DNA from: Halomonas sp. M20
GTDB taxonomy: Bacteria > Pseudomonadota > Gammaproteobacteria > Pseudomonadales > Halomonadaceae
Length of the DNA: 64,000 nucleotides
Reading direction: 5' to 3'
Assembly: GCF_020622265.1 (NCBI RefSeq)
Contig: NZ_JACNMQ010000003.1
Location: 248,001 to 312,000 of the forward strand
Shown here: one piece after another, positions 9,608 to 18,341 of the stretch
Layout: each line of letters opens with the position of its first letter
Position numbering within the stretch: position 1 is the stretch's first letter
The notes under the pieces: generated by a model
The model's input: the letters and a program-made list of their open reading frames with translations, nothing else
Told to the model about the DNA's origin: nothing
The model's database searches: none
Position numbers and translations under genes: made by a program

Positions 9608-10345
9608 ATGTGTCCCAGCACATCTCATTCATCAGGGCAGCAACCTTCGCTCACGTCGACGCAGGTGCGCGAGCTAGTCGTCCAGGTGCCCTGGTTCAGT
9701 CATCTGCCCGCTTCGACAATCGACGCCATGCTGGCATCGTCTCGATTACAGGCAATCGAACACCATGAATGGCTGTTTCACCAAGGTGAAGCCGCCGAAT
9801 ACTTGTATGCTGTGCTCAGTGGCGGAGTACGCCTGGTCCGAACTTCCGACGATGGCCGCCTGGCAACCATTCGGTGCGCTGAGCGTGGCGATACCGTGGG
9901 CGAGTTGAGCATGCTGTCGAACGAGCCCCGCTATCTATATTCCGCCGAAGCCTTGATGCGAACGGAAGTACTGGTACTGAATCTTGCACAGTGCTGGCGC
10001 TATATCGACGCTAACGCAGAGTGTCGTGCGAAATTCATGCTGCAGCTCTCTGGCGAGTTGGCCGATCGCCTGGAGGACATGGTGCTGTTGACCCAGGGTG
10101 ATGCCCTATCACGTCTGATTGGTTTTATCCTGCGTCAATTGCCTGAACCGCCGCAACCGCCTGGCGTGGTTCATCTGGATACACCGAAATACCTGCTGGC
10201 AGCGCAACTGGCGATGACGCCGGAAACCCTGTCGCGGTTGCTCACTCGCCTGCGTGAGAGCGGCGCCATTACGGTCGAGCGCCAGCAGCTGATCGTGCAT
10301 GACGCTCAGCAATTGAGAAAGATGATGGCGGTGAAGAAACAGTAG
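9608..10345 (+). CDS. dnr: Crp/Fnr-family regulator of the DNR type
   Basis: A 245-residue regulator with an N-terminal cyclic-nucleotide-like beta barrel (about 30-130), a dimer helix and a C-terminal winged helix. The recognition helix carries E206, S209 and R210 (MTPETLSRLL), the residues FNR uses to read TTGAT half sites. It lacks the N-terminal cysteine set that holds the FNR iron-sulfur cluster, which points to the DNR subgroup that senses NO through haem in Pseudomonas. Its place just after the nar genes fits control of denitrification. Symbol by family; the true signal is not visible. Confidence 0.8.
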   Translation: MCPSTSHSSGQQPSLTSTQVRELVVQVPWFSHLPASTIDAMLASSRLQAIEHHEWLFHQGEAAEYLYAVLSGGVRLVRTSDDGRLATIRCAERGDTVGELSMLSNEPRYLYSAEALMRTEVLVLNLAQCWRYIDANAECRAKFMLQLSGELADRLEDMVLLTQGDALSRLIGFILRQLPEPPQPPGVVHLDTPKYLLAAQLAMTPETLSRLLTRLRESGAITVERQQLIVHDAQQLRKMMAVKKQ

Positions 10346-10500
10346 TATTCGTGAAACGTGAAAAACGGCTGGATAGTGCGTAATTCGCTATCTGGCGACC
10401 TATGGATACTCTCAAGCAAATAAAAAATCGGCCGATTAAGATGCCAACTGGTTTGGTCGGATGTAGGCCGCGAACCCACGTTTAATATATAGATAAAAAT

Positions 10501-11547
10501 ATGATAGCTATTCATGCACGTTCGGGAAGCTTTAGCGATAAATGGATCGAGTACTGTGAAACGCATCGCATCGCCTACAAGCTGGTCGATTGTTACGCAC
10601 TCGATATCATAGAACAGATGCGCCCCTGTAGTGGCCTGATGTGGCATTGGGCAGAGAGTGACGGCAAGTCGTTGCTGTTTGCCAGGCAGTTGACCGCCGC
10701 GCTCGAGACAATGGGCAAGAAGGTGTTTCCCGGCAGCGCTACCATCTGGTATTACGACGACAAGATAGCGCAGAAGTATCTACTCGAAGCGATAGGTGCT
10801 CCGCTTATCCCTAGTCATGTTTTCTACGATAAGCGGAAGGCGCTGGAGTGGGCGGAGGCTGCCGATTTTCCCAAGGTGTTCAAGCTGCGAGGCGGCATTC
10901 TGTCGGAAAACGTGCGTATCGCCAGGGACCGCAAGGCCGGCGTCAAATTCATCGAGCGGGCTTTCGGATCCGGTTATCAGGCCAAGAGCCGCGTTCATTA
11001 TCTTAACAAGCAGCTACGTCGATTCGGCCGGGAAAGGAACCTGCAGTCCTTCGTCGGCATCGGACGGGGAGCCTACCGCGTTGCCTTTCCCACGCCCCAG
11101 GTGACGAACAACACCACCATCGAAAAGAACTACGTCTATTTCCAGGATTTTGTTCCTAACAACGATCACGATATCCGCGTCGTTGTAATCGGGAAGCGAG
11201 CGTTTGCTGTCAAGAGAATGGTTCATGAAGGGGATTTCAGAGCCTCGGGTAGCGGGCATATTATTTATGATCCGTTGCAGATTCCTGAAGAGTGTTTAAA
11301 GATCGCCTTCGACGTCACCGACCGGCTCGGTTCTCAATGTGCCGCCTACGATTTCGTGTTTGGTGAAAATGGGCCGATGATAGTGGAAGTAAGCTACGGT
11401 TTTTCAATATCGGCGCACCGCCCCTGCCCGGGATACTGGACATATGAGCTTGAGTGGAATGAAGGCGAGTTCTTCTTCGAAAGTTTCATGATCGAAGATT
11501 TCATTGCGGAGTGTTCCAGCATTCAAAGAGAAAACGAGAGGGCGTGA
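10501..11547 (+). CDS. ATP-grasp ligase-like protein of unknown substrate
   Basis: A 348-residue protein with a RimK-like ATP-grasp fold. An N-terminal region (1-90) precedes the ATP-binding half, where KVFKLRGG is the lysine-bearing nucleotide strand, and the C-terminal half ends with the metal-binding pattern AAYDFVFGENGPMIVEVS. Such enzymes join a carboxylate to an amine, often in cell-surface or peptide modification. A stop at 10483 fixes the ATG at 10501, which has only a weak ribosome site after an AT-rich leader. It converges on a second, unrelated ATP-grasp gene. No substrate can be named. Confidence 0.75.
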   Translation: MIAIHARSGSFSDKWIEYCETHRIAYKLVDCYALDIIEQMRPCSGLMWHWAESDGKSLLFARQLTAALETMGKKVFPGSATIWYYDDKIAQKYLLEAIGAPLIPSHVFYDKRKALEWAEAADFPKVFKLRGGILSENVRIARDRKAGVKFIERAFGSGYQAKSRVHYLNKQLRRFGRERNLQSFVGIGRGAYRVAFPTPQVTNNTTIEKNYVYFQDFVPNNDHDIRVVVIGKRAFAVKRMVHEGDFRASGSGHIIYDPLQIPEECLKIAFDVTDRLGSQCAAYDFVFGENGPMIVEVSYGFSISAHRPCPGYWTYELEWNEGEFFFESFMIEDFIAECSSIQRENERA

Positions 11548-11642
11548 ATTCTTCGTGGAAATCCACAAAATCGAAGAATGCATTGCCTATTTCAATAGCG
11601 GGATTGGCTTCTCTGACTCGGTTTCAAGTTTAGATGTCGAGT

Positions 11643-11664
11643 CCCGCGTTATTGATTACGCGGG
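11643..11664. other. GC-rich hairpin between the convergent ATP-grasp genes
   Basis: CCCGCG and CGCGGG flank the ten-base loop TTATTGATTA. It sits between two converging genes, where a terminator is expected, but no T-run follows on either strand, so intrinsic termination is uncertain. Confidence 0.35.
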
Positions 11665-11692
11665 CCCGACAACTAGACATTTTCTGAAAAGA

Positions 11693-12814
11693 TTAGATGG
11701 CTTGGTTAGAATGCTCTTTTTTAAAGTGGCAAAGTAGGTCTGCAAAGTTTGGACCATGCACAGCTTCGCTAAATTTTATGTCATTATGGCCAGCATTCCA
11801 TTCCATTATTTCAGTTTCTTCATTTTCATTAATGCTAATATCCCAGCCGATGCAGCTAACAAACGGGTAGTTGTTATGAAGGTTTTCAACTTCCCGTAGA
11901 GCGTTTTTTAAATTAGGGATAACCAGTCCGTTAAAATGTTTTTTTGTGTCGGGGTGAGAGTCTGTTGCTCTCCAGTCCACCAAGTAGCCAGTAGGAAATA
12001 ATTCACCGGTATCTAAATTAATGGCGATCCTAATTGTATTAAACACCTGGACATGTTTAGACAGCGAATTACCACTACTACTTCCTATTCTAAGGTAGGC
12101 TGCCCGTGTCGTAGCAACACCTTTAGGGTCAAGCGCTGTCGTTATCCTTATGGTTGCTCCTGGATGAGGGTATATTTCATCAAAAAATCTATGTTGTTTG
12201 ATAACTTTTTGAAAGACACCGTTGGATAAATCCATTTTTTCGGCATCCCAATTGTCTTTAAAGAAAAATTCAACTCCTTTTCCCTGTAAAGAGTTGTTTT
12301 TTTTGAAGATGACAGAGTCTCTCTCATTAAATAATAAGTCAAAAGCCTCCTCGGGTGTTACTGGGTTGTAATTGTCAGGTTCGAAAAAAATGCCATTATG
12401 GTAATATAGTATATCTGGAAGCTTGTCTGTCTTTAACAGCCTGTTTGATAACGCCTTTAGATTAGCTGGGATGGAAAATTCTCCGTCCATTTTAGGGACG
12501 ATATTTGTTCCATAGTAATTGTCTGGAATCCATCCTTCCTTAAACTGTCCCTGCATGGCTGAATAAACATATAGCCATGGAGCATATTTCTTGTCACCTA
12601 GATATTCAGTAGCATGTTTGTCGCATAGTGAAATAGTTTCTTTTGATAGCTTTCCATTTTTATTTTCAATGGCCTTTAACGCTTTCAACGCACTTTTTTT
12701 GTGTGATTGATGGTAGCGATAGCTTTTTATGCTTTTGGTTAAATGGTTTGCAATAAAATTAGGTAGTTTTTTCAAAATGGAAGACCTGTAAGATATTTGA
12801 ATACGGTTACGCAT
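11693..12814 (-). CDS. Sugar-transfer-associated ATP-grasp family protein
   Basis: A 373-residue protein resembling the ATP-grasp family often found near polysaccharide genes (PF14397 type). Visible features are a basic N-terminus, SVIFKKNNSLQGKGVEFFF as the lysine/glycine nucleotide segment near residue 170, TIRITTALDP, a segment with GYLVDWRATDSHPDT, and a C-terminal GWDISINENEETEIMEWN with the acidic metal ligands. Codon use is much richer in A and T than the flanking genes, which suggests recent transfer. Its start ATGCGTAA overlaps by eight bases the end of a truncated ABC exporter frame, so the two were probably an operon. Function is unknown. Confidence 0.7.
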   Translation of the reverse strand: MRNRIQISYRSSILKKLPNFIANHLTKSIKSYRYHQSHKKSALKALKAIENKNGKLSKETISLCDKHATEYLGDKKYAPWLYVYSAMQGQFKEGWIPDNYYGTNIVPKMDGEFSIPANLKALSNRLLKTDKLPDILYYHNGIFFEPDNYNPVTPEEAFDLLFNERDSVIFKKNNSLQGKGVEFFFKDNWDAEKMDLSNGVFQKVIKQHRFFDEIYPHPGATIRITTALDPKGVATTRAAYLRIGSSSGNSLSKHVQVFNTIRIAINLDTGELFPTGYLVDWRATDSHPDTKKHFNGLVIPNLKNALREVENLHNNYPFVSCIGWDISINENEETEIMEWNAGHNDIKFSEAVHGPNFADLLCHFKKEHSNQAI

Positions 12815-13016
12815 GCTCTGTTATGCGTTGGGAAATAGTATTATGCTTTAAAAGCTGAAAATAATTCTCTTGATCCACCATTTGAACATCGACGAGAAGA
12901 TATGTTGAATCACGTTTTTTAACGGTAACCAAACGGTGTGAAAACGTAATGATAGTCTTTTCTGAGAAGCTATGGATGGCATCCATAACCAGCTTTCCAC
13001 TGATGCCATCCAACGC
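12807..13016 (-). pseudogene. Decapitated ABC exporter ATPase (C-terminal end only)
   Basis: This frame keeps only the last part of an ABC exporter ATPase domain: the D-loop ALD at its very start, then KLVMDAI, the switch-histidine motif KTIITFSHRLVTVKK, YLLVDVQMVDQENYF and FQLL, in the order of families with aHRLsTv and vveqGtHeeLL. Walker A, the signature motif, Walker B and the membrane domain are missing, and an in-frame TAA lies directly upstream at 13017-13019. The remnant ends inside the start codon of the ATP-grasp gene, so an exporter was probably once coupled to it. ATPase function is lost. Confidence 0.7.
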
Positions 13017-13240
13017 TTACCTGGACTTTCCTAAGCGCTCGATGGCCAGGTGCTTGTCTTTTATCTCTTCCAAGTGTCCAAGAGTCGCGTCCCTGGGTAA
13101 AAGTTTTTATACGCCTGATTTTGGCGGCAAGTTTTGCTAAACGGACTTCAATTTCTTGGAGAAAACAAATGGCCAGCACAAAAACCAACGTTATATGTGT
13201 ATTGCAGATATAATTTAGTAATTAATATCGGTTAGAGGAA
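13017..13240. other. Mosaic spacer with possible second gene remnant
   Basis: On the minus strand two frames read like one small helical protein split by a frameshift near 13085: EIEVRLAKLAAKIRRIKTF in one frame, then DATLGHLEEIKDKHLAIERL and a stop after GKSR in another. It does not match the ABC remnant next to it. On the plus strand, GGAG precedes an ATG at 13170 that opens only 14 codons. Nothing here can be assigned to a known family; it looks like rearrangement debris. Confidence 0.35.
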
Positions 13241-14131
13241 TCAAGTCGCCAGCTTCGTCACGATAAACGCCTCCATCGCCTGGGCCGCCGGCGACAGGCT
13301 GCGCTTGCGCGGCCTTAACAGGCCAATTTCGCGTTCGACCTTGGGATCGGCGAAAGGGATGAAGCGCAGTCGTGGATGTTCTTTCGGAAAAGCCAGCTGG
13401 GGTAGCGTAGTCACGCCCACGCCGGCCTCTAGCATTGCCGTCAGCGATATCATGTTGGCGACGAAGTAGGCGTTCTGCTCGAGTAGCGGCGCTGCCTCGG
13501 TGCCTTCCAGCAGTCTCGATGTGCCGTTGCCGATCACTACCTGACGCTGCAGCTCCTGCCAGTCGAGTGTTTCCCGCTCAGCAAGAGGGTGATCGGTGCG
13601 GCATACTACCCCGACCCTGTCCCGTAACAGTGGCGTGAAGTCCAGCTCGTCTTCCATTTGTCCCTCTTGCCTCGACCACACGCTGCCCACGCCCAGATCC
13701 GCGTCGCCGCTCGTCACCTGACGGCGCACGAACTCTGCGTTACCGTCCTGCAGGCTGACCTTGAGATCAGGATAGAGGGCAATGAACTTCCCCAGTATCT
13801 CCGGCATGAGCCGACTGGCCACCGAGGGGACCGCGGCAATATCAAGATGCCCGGCCTGCTTGTCGATCTGGGCCTTGAGCTCGCGACTCAGCCGGTCGTG
13901 CTGGGCGATGAATTCACGAAAGCGTGGCAGGCAATAGAGGCCGAAGGGTGTCAGCTGCGCTTTTCCGCTCTTCTCGAACAATGATTGCCCCAGCCGTTGT
14001 TCGAGCTCCTTGATTGCCATGGAAAGCGCCGGCTGGCTGCGGTGCAGATGTCGTGCCGCCGCATTGAAGCCACCTTCATCAATGATGGCCAGCACATAGC
14101 GCAAGGGCTGAATCTTCAATTCCGGCGGCAT
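13241..14131 (-). CDS. LysR-family transcriptional regulator
   Basis: A 296-residue LysR protein. The winged helix-turn-helix is at residues 8-65 (FNAAARHLHRSQPALSMAIK) and the effector-binding domain follows from about 93. It is divergent from the aldehyde dehydrogenase gene that opens the 14-20 kb cluster, the usual arrangement for a LysR regulator and its target. The ligand is unknown; from context it would be the cluster substrate or an intermediate. Confidence 0.9.
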   Translation of the reverse strand: MPPELKIQPLRYVLAIIDEGGFNAAARHLHRSQPALSMAIKELEQRLGQSLFEKSGKAQLTPFGLYCLPRFREFIAQHDRLSRELKAQIDKQAGHLDIAAVPSVASRLMPEILGKFIALYPDLKVSLQDGNAEFVRRQVTSGDADLGVGSVWSRQEGQMEDELDFTPLLRDRVGVVCRTDHPLAERETLDWQELQRQVVIGNGTSRLLEGTEAAPLLEQNAYFVANMISLTAMLEAGVGVTTLPQLAFPKEHPRLRFIPFADPKVEREIGLLRPRKRSLSPAAQAMEAFIVTKLAT

Positions 14132-14190
14132 CGCTATAGTCCCCTCGTTTCATGCGGTCAGCAGTAAGTAAAATTTATCGTTTAATTTTT

Positions 14191-14202
14191 ATAATTGATT
14201 AT
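14191..14202. promoter_or_regulatory. Candidate LysR-type operator core
   Basis: ATAATTGATTAT is an AT-rich inverted repeat in the intergenic region between the divergent LysR and aldehyde dehydrogenase genes, 52 bases before the dehydrogenase ATG. It has the loose dyad form of LysR sites, but the surroundings are AT-rich, so the evidence is mostly positional. Confidence 0.3.
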
Positions 14203-14253
14203 ATTTATAGCTCATTCCCCGCTAGGCTGACAGCAATCTTTCAGGAGGTTTTC

Positions 14254-15693
14254 ATGTCTAACGCTCACTCCCTCTATATCGATGGCCAGTGGATCGCCGG
14301 TAGCGATACGCTGACCAACACGAATCCTTCGGATACAAGCGACGTGATCGGTGAATTCGCCCAGGCCAGTACCGATCAAGTGCAGGATGCCATTACAGCG
14401 GCCCGTCGTGGTACTCGCGAGTGGGCCAAGAGCGGCCTGGAAGCGCGTTACGGCGTACTGATGGCGATCGGCAATGAGCTGATTGCCCGCAAGGACGAGC
14501 TGGGTCGGCTGCTTTCCCGGGAAGAGGGCAAGACCCTGGCGGAAGGCGCAGGCGAGGTCTATCGCTCCGGGCAGTTTTTCCATTATTACGCCGCCGAAGT
14601 GCTGCGCCAGATCGACGATCGTGCCGATTCCGTTCGTCCGGGTGTCGAAGTGGAAACCCGCCGTGAGCCGGTCGGTGTGGTCGGTATCATCAGCCCCTGG
14701 AACTTCCCGTTGGCAACGGCGGTGTGGAAGATCGCCCCGGCATTGGCCTTCGGCAATGCGGTGATCTTCAAGCCCGCCAACTTGGTGCCCGCCAGCGCCT
14801 GGGCCTTGGCCGAGATCATCAGTCGTCAGGAATTGCCAGCAGGCACTTTCAACCTGCTGATGGGCTCCGGTAGCCAGGTCGGCGATGCGTTGATCTCGAG
14901 CCCGGAGATCGACGCGGTGAGCTTTACCGGCTCCCTGGAAGTCGGTCGTCGTGTGGCCGCAGCCACCGCAGGCAATCTGGTCAAGTGCCAGCTCGAGATG
15001 GGCTCCAAGAACGCCCTGATCGTCGCGGATGATGCAAATCTCGATCTAGCGGTAGAGGCCGCCTTTGCCGGCGCCTATTCCGGTACCGGTCAGAAGTGCA
15101 CTGCCTCGTCACGCTTGATCGTGACGGAAGCCGTTCACGACGCTTTCGTCGAGAAGCTGGTCGAAAAGCTCAAGACCATCAAGGTCGGTCACGCCCTGGA
15201 AGAAGGCGTGCATCTGGGGCCGGTCGTGGATTCCCGCCAGCTTGAGTCCAATCTATCCTGGATCGAGCGTGGCAAGAAAGATGGCGCCACCCTGGTCTTC
15301 GGCGGTGAGCGGCTAGAGCGCGACACCGATGGCTTCTTCATGGCGCCGACGCTGTTCACGGATACCCGCAACGACATGGCAATCAACCGTGAGGAAGTGT
15401 TCGGTCCCATCGCCTGCGTGATCAAGGTGCGGGATTACGAGGAAGCCATCGCGACCCTCAACGACACGAACTTCGGTCTGACCGCCGGCATCATCACCGA
15501 TTCTCTGAAACTGGCCAGCGACTTCAAGGCTAGGGCCGAGACCGGCTGTGTGATGGTCAATCTGGCCACCGCCGGTACGGATTATCACGTGCCCTTCGGC
15601 GGACGCAAGGATTCGAGCTTCGGGCCTCGGGAGCAGGGCCGCTACGCCCGGGAGTTTTATACCCAGGTCAAGACTTGCTACGTGAAGGCGTGA
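14254..15693 (+). CDS. NAD(P)-dependent aldehyde dehydrogenase
   Basis: A 479-residue aldehyde dehydrogenase of the superfamily that oxidises aldehydes to carboxylates. The nucleotide-binding segment SPWNFPLATAVWKIAPALA, the general base E248 (QLEMGSKN) and the nucleophile C282 (GTGQKCTASS) are present. AGGAGG lies 5 bases before the ATG at 14254, which is chosen over a longer frame that would enter the promoter. It heads a cluster with an M19-like protein, a BCCT carrier and two unknown proteins, so its substrate is probably an aldehyde made from an imported onium or amino compound. The exact aldehyde cannot be read from the sequence. Confidence 0.9.
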   Translation: MSNAHSLYIDGQWIAGSDTLTNTNPSDTSDVIGEFAQASTDQVQDAITAARRGTREWAKSGLEARYGVLMAIGNELIARKDELGRLLSREEGKTLAEGAGEVYRSGQFFHYYAAEVLRQIDDRADSVRPGVEVETRREPVGVVGIISPWNFPLATAVWKIAPALAFGNAVIFKPANLVPASAWALAEIISRQELPAGTFNLLMGSGSQVGDALISSPEIDAVSFTGSLEVGRRVAAATAGNLVKCQLEMGSKNALIVADDANLDLAVEAAFAGAYSGTGQKCTASSRLIVTEAVHDAFVEKLVEKLKTIKVGHALEEGVHLGPVVDSRQLESNLSWIERGKKDGATLVFGGERLERDTDGFFMAPTLFTDTRNDMAINREEVFGPIACVIKVRDYEEAIATLNDTNFGLTAGIITDSLKLASDFKARAETGCVMVNLATAGTDYHVPFGGRKDSSFGPREQGRYAREFYTQVKTCYVKA

Positions 15694-15702
15694 GGTAGGG
15701 TT

Positions 15703-16695
15703 ATGTCTCAGGAAATGCTCATCGTCGATGGTCTGCAGTACTCCAGCTGGTCCCGGGAAATCTTCGAGCAGATGCACGAAGGCGGGGTCGATGCGGTGCA
15801 CGCCACCCTAGTCTATCACGAGACCACGCGAGATACGCTGAGCCGGCTGGGTGAGTGGAACCGGCGCTTCGAGGCCAACAGCGATCTGATCATGCCGGTG
15901 CATGAGCCGGCGGATATCCAGCGCGCCCGAGAGGCCGGCAAGGTGGGCATCTTCCTGGGCGCTCAGAACTGCTCACCGATCGAGGACGACATCGATATGG
16001 TGGCGGTAATGCGTCGGCTGGGGCTTTTGATCATGCAGCTCACTTATAACAATCAGAGTCTCTTGGCCTGCGGTTGTTACGAGAGCAAAGACAGCGGTAT
16101 TACCCGCTTCGGTCGTCAGGTGATCAAGGAGATGAACCGGGTCGGCATGGTCATCGACATGTCCCATAGCGCCGAGCGCTCGACCCTGGAGGCCATCGAG
16201 CTCTCCGAGCGGCCGGTGATCATTTCCCACGCCAACCCCAATGCCTGGCACCCGGCTAAACGCAACAAGTCGGACAAGGTGCTCAAGGCCATTGCCGAGT
16301 CTGAGGGAATCCTAGGCTTTTCGGCCTACCCTTTTCACCTCAAAGACGGTCCAGACTGCACCCTGGAAGCATATTGTGACATGATTGCGGCCACGGCTGA
16401 CCTGATGGGGATCGAGCATATCGGTATCGGTACCGATCTTTGTCAAGGCCAGCCAACGTCGGTGCTGGAGTGGATGCGTAACGGTCGTTGGTCGAAGGAG
16501 ATGGATTACGGCGAGGGAAGCCAGGCCAATGCCGGTTGGCCGCGCCCGCTATCCTGGTTCCGAGACAATCGCGACTTCCCCAATTTGATCGAAGGACTGC
16601 GTCAACGCGGGTTCGATGACGGGGAAATCGAACGCATCATGGGCCGCAATTGGATTGAGCTGCTCGAACGAGCCGCGACGCCAACGGCTGCCTGA
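15703..16695 (+). CDS. M19 membrane-dipeptidase-like protein with altered metal site
   Basis: A 330-residue TIM-barrel protein of the renal dipeptidase family. The second half keeps MVIDMSHSAERSTLEAI and PVIISHANPNAW. However, the first metal pair HxD, normally near residue 20, reads IVDGLQYSSWS, and the usual bridging glutamate reads GAQNCSP, so the classical two-zinc site is not intact. Related proteins occur in the betaine and dimethylglycine catabolic cluster of Pseudomonas (PA5396 type), where they are not proven peptidases. It starts 9 bases after the dehydrogenase. Role is unknown; it is not a standard dipeptidase. Confidence 0.75.
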   Translation: MSQEMLIVDGLQYSSWSREIFEQMHEGGVDAVHATLVYHETTRDTLSRLGEWNRRFEANSDLIMPVHEPADIQRAREAGKVGIFLGAQNCSPIEDDIDMVAVMRRLGLLIMQLTYNNQSLLACGCYESKDSGITRFGRQVIKEMNRVGMVIDMSHSAERSTLEAIELSERPVIISHANPNAWHPAKRNKSDKVLKAIAESEGILGFSAYPFHLKDGPDCTLEAYCDMIAATADLMGIEHIGIGTDLCQGQPTSVLEWMRNGRWSKEMDYGEGSQANAGWPRPLSWFRDNRDFPNLIEGLRQRGFDDGEIERIMGRNWIELLERAATPTAA

Positions 16696-16754
16696 TCGTT
16701 TTCCGTTATGTTCCAAGCCCAACACCAACAGTTGACAATAAAGGGCCATTAATC

Positions 16755-18341
16755 ATGAGCAATGACAGTGCAAAGAGCCACTCGTCATCACAAAGCAAGA
16801 CCTCTCGCTGGGGCGACCCGGTCGTTCTCGGCGTCAGCATCGGGTTCATCGTGCTATTCGTGGCATTGTCACTCTATGACCTCGACATGGTAGCTAATGG
16901 TATCAGTGAAGGATTTGCCTGGACCGCCAAGACTCTGGGCACCTTCTTCCAGATGCTGCTGCTGCTGACCTTCTTCATCGCCATGGCGCTGACCGTATCT
17001 TCTGCCTCGGGCGCGCGTATCGGCAATCGCCATACGCCCGAGATGAGCAACTTCAAGTGGTTGTCGATCATCATGTGTACCCTGCTGGCAGGGGGCGGTG
17101 TATTTTTCGCCGCAGGTGAGCCAGTCTATCACTTCATCGTCACGCCGCCGGCCTTCGATACAGAACCGGGCACTGCGGAAGCGGTGTCGAACGCCTTGGC
17201 GCAATCCTTCATGCACTGGGGTTTTCTGGCTTGGGCAGTGTTGGGTTCGCTGACTGCCGTGGTACTGGCGCACCTTCACTACGTCAAGGGTCATCCATTG
17301 CGTCCCCGTACGCTTCTTTATCCGGTATTGGGTGAGAAGTTCATGAGCGGCTGGTTTGGCGGCTTGGTGGATGCGCTCTGTGTCATCGCCGTGGTGGCAG
17401 GCACCGTGGGACCGATAGGTTTCCTGGCGACCCAGGTGGCCTACGGCTTGCATGAACTGTTCAGCTTCTCCGAAGGTTTCGGCACTCAGCTCATCGTGCT
17501 GGTGGGTCTGGGCGTGGTGTACGTCACATCCGCTGTAAGCGGTATCGATCGCGGTATTCAACTGCTCAGTCGTTTCAACGTCTTTCTGGCCTTGGCCATT
17601 GCGGCGGCCATCTTCATCTTCGGCCCTACGCTGTTTCTGACCAATGCCTTCTTTCAGGGCTTCGGTGAATATCTGACCTCGTTCTTCACCATGGCCACCA
17701 TGACCACGGAAACCGCCCCGGAATGGTGGATGCAGTGGTGGACGGTGTTCTTCTTCGCCTGGTTCATTGGCTATGGTCCGTTGATGGCGATCTTCGTGGC
17801 GCGTATCTCTCGCGGTCGTACCGTGCGTCAGATGATCCTCGCCGTGGCGGTCATGGCGCCTATCGCCACGACGGTCTGGTTCACCCTGCTAGGCGGATCA
17901 GGTATCTACTATCAGTTGAACGGCGCCATCGATCTTGCGGATGCCCTCAACAACTTCCAGTTCGATGTGGCGACCCTGACCGTGGCCCAGGCCTTGCCCG
18001 GTGGCACCTTCATGGCGTTGGCCATTCTGCTGCTGACCACCATCTTCGTGGCCACCACCGGCGACTCCATGAGCTATGCCATTGCCGTGGTGGGGTCTGG
18101 ACATGACGATCCCAATGCATTCATCCGCGCCTTCTGGGGCATCGCCATGGCGGTAATGGCGGGCATCCTGCTGTATATGGGCTCGGGTCAGATAAGCGCC
18201 TTGCAACAATTCATCGTGATTACCGCGATTCCCGTATCCCTTGTATTGCTGCCATCGCTTTGGACAGGGCCTCAGGCGGCCTATGCCATGGCGCGAGAGC
18301 AAGGGCTACTGCCCAAGGAGAAGGAGCATGCACGATCTTGA
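16755..18341 (+). CDS. BCCT-family betaine/onium carrier (first of three)
   Basis: A 528-residue carrier of the betaine-choline-carnitine family with about twelve membrane segments. The signature region EWWMQWWTVFFFAWFIGYGP followed by ARISRGRT is intact, including the tryptophans that bind the quaternary amine. Its last 14 bases overlap the next gene. Position inside a catabolic cluster suggests import of the substrate for breakdown rather than osmotic stress alone. Candidate substrates are glycine betaine, carnitine, DMSP or relatives. Confidence 0.88.
   Translation: MSNDSAKSHSSSQSKTSRWGDPVVLGVSIGFIVLFVALSLYDLDMVANGISEGFAWTAKTLGTFFQMLLLLTFFIAMALTVSSASGARIGNRHTPEMSNFKWLSIIMCTLLAGGGVFFAAGEPVYHFIVTPPAFDTEPGTAEAVSNALAQSFMHWGFLAWAVLGSLTAVVLAHLHYVKGHPLRPRTLLYPVLGEKFMSGWFGGLVDALCVIAVVAGTVGPIGFLATQVAYGLHELFSFSEGFGTQLIVLVGLGVVYVTSAVSGIDRGIQLLSRFNVFLALAIAAAIFIFGPTLFLTNAFFQGFGEYLTSFFTMATMTTETAPEWWMQWWTVFFFAWFIGYGPLMAIFVARISRGRTVRQMILAVAVMAPIATTVWFTLLGGSGIYYQLNGAIDLADALNNFQFDVATLTVAQALPGGTFMALAILLLTTIFVATTGDSMSYAIAVVGSGHDDPNAFIRAFWGIAMAVMAGILLYMGSGQISALQQFIVITAIPVSLVLLPSLWTGPQAAYAMAREQGLLPKEKEHARS

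Noticed and set aside
11504-11737. A 77-codon plus-strand frame overlapping the end of the first ATP-grasp gene
   Set aside because: It has no ribosome site, begins inside another gene, and runs into the end of the convergent gene; composition is not clearly coding.
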